In this document: positions 58,819 to 64,000 of the stretch, one piece after another
How the letters are laid out: every line of letters starts with the position of its first letter
Numbering within the stretch: position 1 is the first letter of the stretch
Source of the DNA: Curtobacterium herbarum
GTDB lineage: Bacteria > Actinomycetota > Actinomycetes > Actinomycetales > Microbacteriaceae
DNA: 64,000 nt
Direction: 5' to 3'
NCBI RefSeq assembly: GCF_016907335.1
Contig: NZ_JAFBBT010000001.1
Coordinates: 2,914,001 to 2,978,000, forward strand
The notes under the pieces: generated by a model
What the model was told of the DNA's origin: nothing
Databases searched by the model: none
The model's input: the letters and a program-made list of their open reading frames with translations, nothing else
Translations under genes and position numbers: made by a program

Positions 58819-59715
58819 GTGACAGACGGTAGCGAGCGGATACCGCGGACCGCGCCGTCGGGGACGGGTGTGGCCGTGCGCCGCCTCGTGCACATCTCGC
58901 GCCCGGTGCTGTGGATCAACACCATCGGTTCCGGTCTCGTCGCCGTGTGGCTCACCGGCGCACTGTTCGACCTGCGGGCCCTGCCGGTCGTCCTCTGGCT
59001 CACCCTGCCGTTCAACCTGCTCATCTACGGCGTCAACGACATCTACGACCAGGACACCGACGCGGCGAACCCGCGCAAGGGCTCGATCGAGGGTGCCCGC
59101 ATCCGGCAGTCCGAGGTGCGGCTCATCGCCTGGGCCGTCGCGGTCGTCAACGTCCCCTTCCTCGTCTTCTTCCTGCTCACGCTGCCGCCGCTCGCGAACG
59201 CCGCGATCCTGCTCTACGTGGGCGTCTTCGTCTTCTACTCCGCACCGCCGCTGCGCTTCAAGGCGCGGCCGTTCCTCGACTCGCTGAGCAACGCGGCCTA
59301 CGCACTGCCGCTGGTCATCGTGCCGCTGGCGCTGTCGGTCACGCCCGTCTGGCCCGCTGCCCTCGGCCTGATGGCCTGGAGCGTGGCGAAGCACGCCTTC
59401 GACGCGGTCCAGGACATCGTGGAGGACCGTGACGCGGGCATCGAGACCACCGCGGTGCGACTCGGCGCGCGTGGGACGGCCCTGTGGAGCGGCGCCTGGT
59501 GGATCGTCTCGACCGCGCTGTTCGCCGTGGTGAGCGTGCCCGTGGCCGCGGTCAACCTGCTGATCGCCGGCATCCTGGTGGTGAGCCTGCTGCGGGACCC
59601 GACGCCGGAGACCGGGCACCGCCTGTACCGGCTGTCGGTCGCGTTCCCGTACATCGCGGGGTCGTTCGCCGGGGTGCTGCTCATGGTCTCCATCGTGCTG
59701 GGGGGCTCCTCGTGA
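58819..59715 (+). CDS. UbiA family prenyltransferase, possible lycopene elongase
   Basis: 298 residues with eight or nine helices. The first Asp-rich motif is NDIYDQDTD near 74-82 (N-D-x-x-D-x-x-x-D), the second is QDIVEDRDAGIETTA near 200-214 (D-x-x-x-D). These bind Mg2+ and the prenyl diphosphate. In actinobacteria making C50 carotenoids, the UbiA-type lycopene elongase CrtEb adds C5 units to lycopene. The coupled CrtI-like gene downstream (GTGA overlap) supports a carotenoid role, although menaquinone-type prenylation cannot be excluded. Confidence 0.8.
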   Translation: MTDGSERIPRTAPSGTGVAVRRLVHISRPVLWINTIGSGLVAVWLTGALFDLRALPVVLWLTLPFNLLIYGVNDIYDQDTDAANPRKGSIEGARIRQSEVRLIAWAVAVVNVPFLVFFLLTLPPLANAAILLYVGVFVFYSAPPLRFKARPFLDSLSNAAYALPLVIVPLALSVTPVWPAALGLMAWSVAKHAFDAVQDIVEDRDAGIETTAVRLGARGTALWSGAWWIVSTALFAVVSVPVAAVNLLIAGILVVSLLRDPTPETGHRLYRLSVAFPYIAGSFAGVLLMVSIVLGGSS

Positions 59716-61145
59716 GCCGCGTCGTCGTGGTCGGCGGCGGCATCGGCGGGCTCACCGCCGCAGCGCTCCTCGCACACGCGGGCCACCGGGTCACCCTGCT
59801 CGAGGCCTCTGCAGAGCTCGGCGGCAAGAGCCGTCGCATCCACCTCGGTGACGACCGCATCGACACCGGGCCGTCGCTCGTGACGTTCCCCGCGGTGTGG
59901 GACGAGCTGCTGCGACGACTCGGCGACGGCGAGCGCCCGGCCGAGGGCACCCGCGACGTCGGCCACCTCGACCTGGTGCGGATGCCCGAGGTCGGCCGCT
60001 ACTACCACGACGGTGAGGAGACCGCCCTGCCGGTGGCCCCCGACCACCCCTGGTACCCCGCGTGGCGACGCTTCTCCGACCTGCACGCGCCCCTCGCCGA
60101 CGACGTGACCGAGCTGCTGCTCGCCGACCCCCTCGACCGTGCGGCCCTGCCCGCGCTCCGCAGGCTGCTGGCCGTCTACGGCTCGCGCCTCACCACCCGC
60201 GCCTACCTCGACAGCCTGCCGTGGCTGCCGGACGGGCTGCGCGAGATCATCGCGATCCACACCCTGAACGCGGGCGTCTCGCCGTCCCGCACCCCCGCCC
60301 TGTACGCGAGCATGCCGGCGATCATGGCGGAGACCGGCGCCTGGGTGCCGCGTGGTGGTGTGTACGAGATCGTGCTCGCGCTGGGTCGGCTCGCCGAGGC
60401 CGCCGGGGTGGAGGTCCGCACCGGCGAGGCCGTCACGCGCATCGAGCGCGGCTCCGTCACCACCGACCTCGGGCACCACCCCGCCGACCTCGTCGTCAGT
60501 GCCCTGGACGCCGACCGGCTCAGCGCACTGATGGGTCCGTCGCGGATCCCGTCGCTCCCCCGCCGTCGCCCCCGCACCCTGTCCTGCTCGGCCATCGCGG
60601 TGTACGGCGTGCTGCGCGAGGAGCTGCCGGCCCGGATCGCGACGCACAGCGTGGTGCTGCCGACGAAGCCGGACGCGCTGCACCGCAGTCTCGAGGCGGG
60701 CGACGAGCCGGCGGACACCATGGTGTTCGTGAACCAGTACCGCGCGGGCGAGGTGTACCCGAACCCGCGCAGCACCGTCGGCATCCTGCTCACCGCCCCG
60801 GCCGACGGCGGGCACTACTCGGCCGAGCACCCCTTCGTGCGGCGCGAGGTCGACCGGGTCTCGGCGGCGATGGGGCTCGACGGGCCGCTCACCGACCTCC
60901 TCGACGAGCAGGTGGTGCTCGACCCGGAGTACTACGCGGGCGGCGGCGAACCCCACGGTGCGCTCTACGGGGCCGCGCGTCCGCCGTGGCTGAGCGGGCC
61001 GTTCCACCGCCCCTCGTACAACGACCCCTGGCGGCCCTGGCTGTGGCGGGTCGGCGCGTCGGTGCACCCCGGCGGCGGCATCCCGGCGGTGGTGGGTGGC
61101 GCGATGATCGCGGTGACCCGGCTGCTGAAGAACAACCCGTCCTGA
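59712..61145 (+). CDS. CrtI-like phytoene desaturase family FAD oxidoreductase
   Basis: 477 residues. FAD-binding N-terminus [20 protein letters not shown] near 4-23 and [15 protein letters not shown] near 31-45, then [10 protein letters not shown] near 52-61, typical of CrtI. The C-terminus ends with [18 protein letters not shown] near 448-465, the FAD-contact motif of carotenoid desaturases. Slightly short for CrtI (usually 490-550). It would desaturate or oxidise a carotenoid intermediate. GTG start overlaps the prenyltransferase stop. Confidence 0.82.
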   Translation: MSRVVVVGGGIGGLTAAALLAHAGHRVTLLEASAELGGKSRRIHLGDDRIDTGPSLVTFPAVWDELLRRLGDGERPAEGTRDVGHLDLVRMPEVGRYYHDGEETALPVAPDHPWYPAWRRFSDLHAPLADDVTELLLADPLDRAALPALRRLLAVYGSRLTTRAYLDSLPWLPDGLREIIAIHTLNAGVSPSRTPALYASMPAIMAETGAWVPRGGVYEIVLALGRLAEAAGVEVRTGEAVTRIERGSVTTDLGHHPADLVVSALDADRLSALMGPSRIPSLPRRRPRTLSCSAIAVYGVLREELPARIATHSVVLPTKPDALHRSLEAGDEPADTMVFVNQYRAGEVYPNPRSTVGILLTAPADGGHYSAEHPFVRREVDRVSAAMGLDGPLTDLLDEQVVLDPEYYAGGGEPHGALYGAARPPWLSGPFHRPSYNDPWRPWLWRVGASVHPGGGIPAVVGGAMIAVTRLLKNNPS

Positions 61146-61307
61146 CGCGACCCCGTCAAGGGTGCTGATGACCATCCGGTGAACAGAACCGGCCTGCGGT
61201 GAACGGCAGGCGAACTGGCCCCCGAGCGACTCTATGGTTGCCCGTGGTCGAGCCCAATCATGGCTCTGACCAGGGTTTTCTGTGAAAGTCTTCAGTTGGG
61301 ACAAGCC

Positions 61308-62504
61308 GTGTCGATCTCTGCTCGCGCCGCGACGGCCGCGGTCGTCGGCGTGCTCGGAGTGGTCGTCGCCGGTGCCCTGGTCGCCGCCCACCTGACCCCG
61401 GCGAGCGCCCCGACACCGACCCGGTACGCGGTCCGGGTCGGGACCGACACGTGCGGAGCCGGCTGGCCCGGTGGCGGTGGCGCCCGGTCCGGCACCCAGA
61501 CCCTCCGGATCGAGAACACGTCCGTGGCCGGCATCGAGGTCCAGCTCGTCGACCCGGCCGACGGCGCGGTCTTCCTCGACGCCGAGGGCCTGGGCTCCGG
61601 CGCGGCACACACCTACCGCGTCCGTCTCGCCCGCGGGGACTACCGCTTCCGCTGCCTGCCCGCCGACGGCGAGCCCGAGACCGGCCCGGTGATCCACGTG
61701 CACGGAGCCGCGCACGTGGCGGGTGCCGCTCCCGGGATCGTCCCGGTCACCCGCGCCGACCTGATCCCTGCCGCGAAGTCGTACGGCGACTGGATCGAGG
61801 GACGCCTGCCGGTCCTGCTCGCCGACGTGCGCGCACTCGACGCGGACGTGCACGCCGGAGACGTCGCCGCGGCCGAACGCGACTGGCTCACCGGGCACCG
61901 CGAGTACGAGCAACTCGGTGCCGCCTACGGCGCGTTCGGCGACGACGACACCGCGATCAACGGCCTGCCGGCCTCCGGACGGACGGCACTCGACGACCCG
62001 CACCTGACCGGGTTCCACCGCCTGGAGGCCCTGCTCTGGTCCGGCGCGCCGGTCACCCGGGCACTCGCCCCGGCAGACGCGTTGGTCGCGGCGGTCACGC
62101 ACCTGCAGCAGGCGTTCCCGGACTCCCGCGTCGACCCGCTCGACGTCGGGCTCCGCTCGCACGAGATCCTCGAGAACGCGCTGCAGTTCGAGGTCACCGG
62201 TCGGTCGGACGCCGGCAGCCACACCACGCTGGCGACGATCGATGCGAACGTCGACGGGACGGAGCACGCGCTCGAGCCGCTGCGCGGGATCCTCCGGACG
62301 CGGTACCCGGAGCTCGCCGAGACGGAGCGCGCGCTGCGGTCCCTCCGCACCGAGGTCGAGACGCACCGGCGGTCCGACGGCAGCTGGCAGGCGCTCGGCG
62401 ACCTGGACGGCTCGGCGCGCGAGCACCTGGACGCCGCGCTCGACCGTGCCCTCGAACTGCTGGCTCCGGTCGCCGCCATCTGTCAACCGAGGAGGACCTC
62501 GTGA
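61308..62504 (+). CDS. efeO: iron uptake protein EfeO (cupredoxin plus imelysin/M75 domain)
   Basis: 398 residues. A signal anchor (ARAATAAVVGVLGVVVAGAL near 5-24) is followed by a cupredoxin-like N-terminal domain (VRVGTDTCGAGWPGG, two Cys, GVHVHGAAH-like end) and an M75/imelysin domain with the metal-binding H-x-x-E in GFHRLEALLWSG near 229-240. It is the extracytoplasmic part of the EfeUOB ferrous iron system. GTG at 61308 follows GGGAC; an ATG at 61260 would add 16 residues. A TATGGT box at 61233 is a likely promoter. No efeU permease gene precedes it. Confidence 0.88.
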   Translation: MSISARAATAAVVGVLGVVVAGALVAAHLTPASAPTPTRYAVRVGTDTCGAGWPGGGGARSGTQTLRIENTSVAGIEVQLVDPADGAVFLDAEGLGSGAAHTYRVRLARGDYRFRCLPADGEPETGPVIHVHGAAHVAGAAPGIVPVTRADLIPAAKSYGDWIEGRLPVLLADVRALDADVHAGDVAAAERDWLTGHREYEQLGAAYGAFGDDDTAINGLPASGRTALDDPHLTGFHRLEALLWSGAPVTRALAPADALVAAVTHLQQAFPDSRVDPLDVGLRSHEILENALQFEVTGRSDAGSHTTLATIDANVDGTEHALEPLRGILRTRYPELAETERALRSLRTEVETHRRSDGSWQALGDLDGSAREHLDAALDRALELLAPVAAICQPRRTS

Positions 62505-63901
62505 CCGACCCTGGACACGGCATGGACGCTGCGACCCACCGCCGGATGGTCGAGGCACACGCCCGAGCCGGGCTCACCGCGGACGGCACTGTCTGCCCCG
62601 CGGGTGTCCCGACCGCGCACACCGACCCGGCACCGGCGCAGCGCCGCCCGCTCGGTCGTCGGGCGTTCCTGACGGGCGCCGTCGGCGCCGGAGCGGGAGC
62701 CGCCGCAGCGGTGGGCCTGACCGCCGGAGGGGTGCCGGGCCTCCAGACCGAGGCAGCAGCCGCGACCCGCGCGGACGACGCGAGCGCCGCGACGTCGTAC
62801 GCGTTCCACGGCGCCCACCAGGCCGGGATCACCACCCCGGCGCAGCGACAGTCGGCGTTCCTGGCGTTCGACGCGACCGTCGGCAGCCGCGCAGAACTCG
62901 CCGACCTGCTCCGCACGATCACCGAGCGTGCCCGGGCCCTCACCCGCGGCGGGGCGCCGGCGGACGTCGGGATCACCGCACCGCCGACGGACTCCGGGGT
63001 CCTCGGGCCGGACGTCCCCGCCGACGGCCTGACCGTCACCGCGAGTGTCGGCGCGTCGCTGTTCGACCACCGGTACGGCCTGTCCGGACAGCGGCCGGCT
63101 CGACTCCGCACCATGGAGGACTTCCCGAACGACGACCTGGACCGGGCGATCTGCGACGGCGACCTGCTCCTGCAGGTCTGCGCCCACAACACCGACACGG
63201 TCCTGCACGCCGTCCGCGACATCGCCCGTGCGACCCGCGGCGGCATGCAGGTGCGGTGGCGGCAGGACGGCTTCGGCTCCCCGCCCCGACCCTCCGGCAC
63301 CCCGCGGAACCTGCTCGGGTTCAAGGACGGCACCGGGAACCCGTCGACCAGCGACCGGGACCGGATGGACGAGCTCGTGTGGACCCGCGGTGGCCGGGAC
63401 GGCGAACCCGACTGGGTGACCGGCGGCAGCTACCACGTCGTCCGCACGATCCGGATGTTCGTCGAGTTCTGGGACCGCGTCTCGATCCAGGAGCAGGAGG
63501 ACATGATCGGCCGGCACCGCGACTCCGGGGCGCCCCTGACCCGCAGCGGCGAGTTCGACGACCCGCGCTACCAGGACGACCCCACCGGCGACGTCATCCA
63601 GATGGACGCGCACATCCGGCTCGCGAACCCGCGCACGGCCGAGGCGCAGAAGCAGCAGATGCTCCGTCGTCCGTACAACTACGACAACGGCACGGACGCG
63701 AACGGCAACCTCGACATGGGCCTGCTGTTCGCGTGCTTCCAGGCGGACCTGGACCGGCAGTTCGTGGCCGTGCAGAAGCGCCTGGTCGACGAGCCGCTCG
63801 TGGACTACGTCTCGCCCGTCGGTGGCGGCTACTACTTCGCCCTGCCCGGTGTCCGGCACGCGGACGACTGGTTGGGGCGCGGGCTCCTCGCCCGGACCTG
63901 A
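62501..63901 (+). CDS. efeB: EfeB deferrochelatase/DyP-type peroxidase
   Basis: 466 residues. A twin-arginine signal, RRPLGRRAFLTGAVGAG near 48-64, directs export of the folded haem protein. DyP marks: GFKDGTGNPS near 275-284 with the catalytic Asp (G-x-x-D-G), the proximal haem His in IQMDAHIRLANPR near 372, and MLRRPYNYDNG near 387-397 with the conserved Arg. It extracts iron from haem and oxidises Fe(II) for uptake. GTG overlaps the efeO stop (GTGA); GGAGGA is the ribosome site. Confidence 0.92.
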   Translation: MTDPGHGMDAATHRRMVEAHARAGLTADGTVCPAGVPTAHTDPAPAQRRPLGRRAFLTGAVGAGAGAAAAVGLTAGGVPGLQTEAAAATRADDASAATSYAFHGAHQAGITTPAQRQSAFLAFDATVGSRAELADLLRTITERARALTRGGAPADVGITAPPTDSGVLGPDVPADGLTVTASVGASLFDHRYGLSGQRPARLRTMEDFPNDDLDRAICDGDLLLQVCAHNTDTVLHAVRDIARATRGGMQVRWRQDGFGSPPRPSGTPRNLLGFKDGTGNPSTSDRDRMDELVWTRGGRDGEPDWVTGGSYHVVRTIRMFVEFWDRVSIQEQEDMIGRHRDSGAPLTRSGEFDDPRYQDDPTGDVIQMDAHIRLANPRTAEAQKQQMLRRPYNYDNGTDANGNLDMGLLFACFQADLDRQFVAVQKRLVDEPLVDYVSPVGGGYYFALPGVRHADDWLGRGLLART

Positions 63902-64000
63902 GACCCGCCTGACGCCTCCCGCCTGCGACCCGCCACCCCAGACCCACGACCCCAGACCCACGACCCGTCACCCGCGACACCGAACACCGAACACCCGACC
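63902..64000. other. low-complexity sequence after efeB
   Basis: C-rich sequence with short direct repeats (CCCCAGACCCACGA twice; CACCGAACACCGAACACC). No gene or clear terminator before the window edge. Confidence 0.6.

Noticed and set aside
61244..61285. 13-codon GTG frame before efeO
   Set aside because: It lies 5 bases after a TATGGT box but ends 22 bases before efeO without overlap and has no notable composition; too weak to list as a gene.

Overview
The window is 64 kb of very GC-rich DNA. Short intergenic gaps, GTG starts, 4-base ATGA/GTGA gene overlaps and the families present (class E sortase substrate, DUF4012, DUF4333, YhgE/Pip, EfeO/EfeB, carotenoid genes) suggest an actinobacterial chromosome, most likely Microbacteriaceae and possibly Curtobacterium or a close relative. 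The genus is inference; no rRNA, tRNA, transposase, integrase, phage gene or CRISPR array was seen. Layout: 1-9.8 kb holds small single-gene units: the 3' part of an FtsX-like permease, HAD hydrolase, two GNAT acetyltransferases, an FMN reductase, a histidine phosphatase, two lipoproteins, a VanZ-like protein, and a GTPase coupled to a small partner (8.1-9.6 kb). From 9.9 to 27.3 kb is a cell-surface polysaccharide locus: an LAxTG wall-anchored protein, a DUF4012 protein, four overlapping glycosyltransferase genes on +, an acyltransferase, an O-antigen-type polymerase, then a six-gene minus-strand operon (tyrosine autokinase, Asp-box membrane protein, priming glycosyl-1-phosphate transferase, flippase, pyruvyl transferase, glycosyltransferase). 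Together these cover priming, assembly, flipping, polymerisation and length control. From 27.4 to 46.4 kb come a CPBP protease, a SpoIIE-type phosphatase, a DUF4190-like protein, two NarL/LuxR-type two-component systems (the second in an operon with another CPBP protease), the Kup potassium transporter, proline iminopeptidase, a NERD-domain protein, and purA followed by a low-molecular-weight tyrosine phosphatase that could serve the kinase of the polysaccharide locus. From 46.5 to 64 kb are a secreted subtilisin, a TetR/degenerate ABC ATPase/YhgE-Pip operon, a LacI regulator, a SpoU methyltransferase, TetR, a HAD-IIA phosphatase, a carotenoid-type trio (glycosyltransferase, UbiA prenyltransferase, CrtI-like oxidoreductase), and efeO-efeB. 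Non-coding structure is the most unusual content. Five copies of a palindromic element, each exactly 72 bp, lie in the gaps between 29.8 and 34.9 kb, some with a second hairpin module. Two paralogous small genes 37 kb apart (6.5 and 43.6 kb) share an upstream array of short motifs with near-identical spacing although the DNA between has diverged. A 48-bp perfect palindrome lies before purA, and nine exact copies of a 12-bp GC repeat follow kup. Many genes have a TANNNT-like -10 box only 5 to 7 bases before the start codon, implying leaderless transcripts; this rule also supports two very small genes (18 and 37 codons) and decides several starts.
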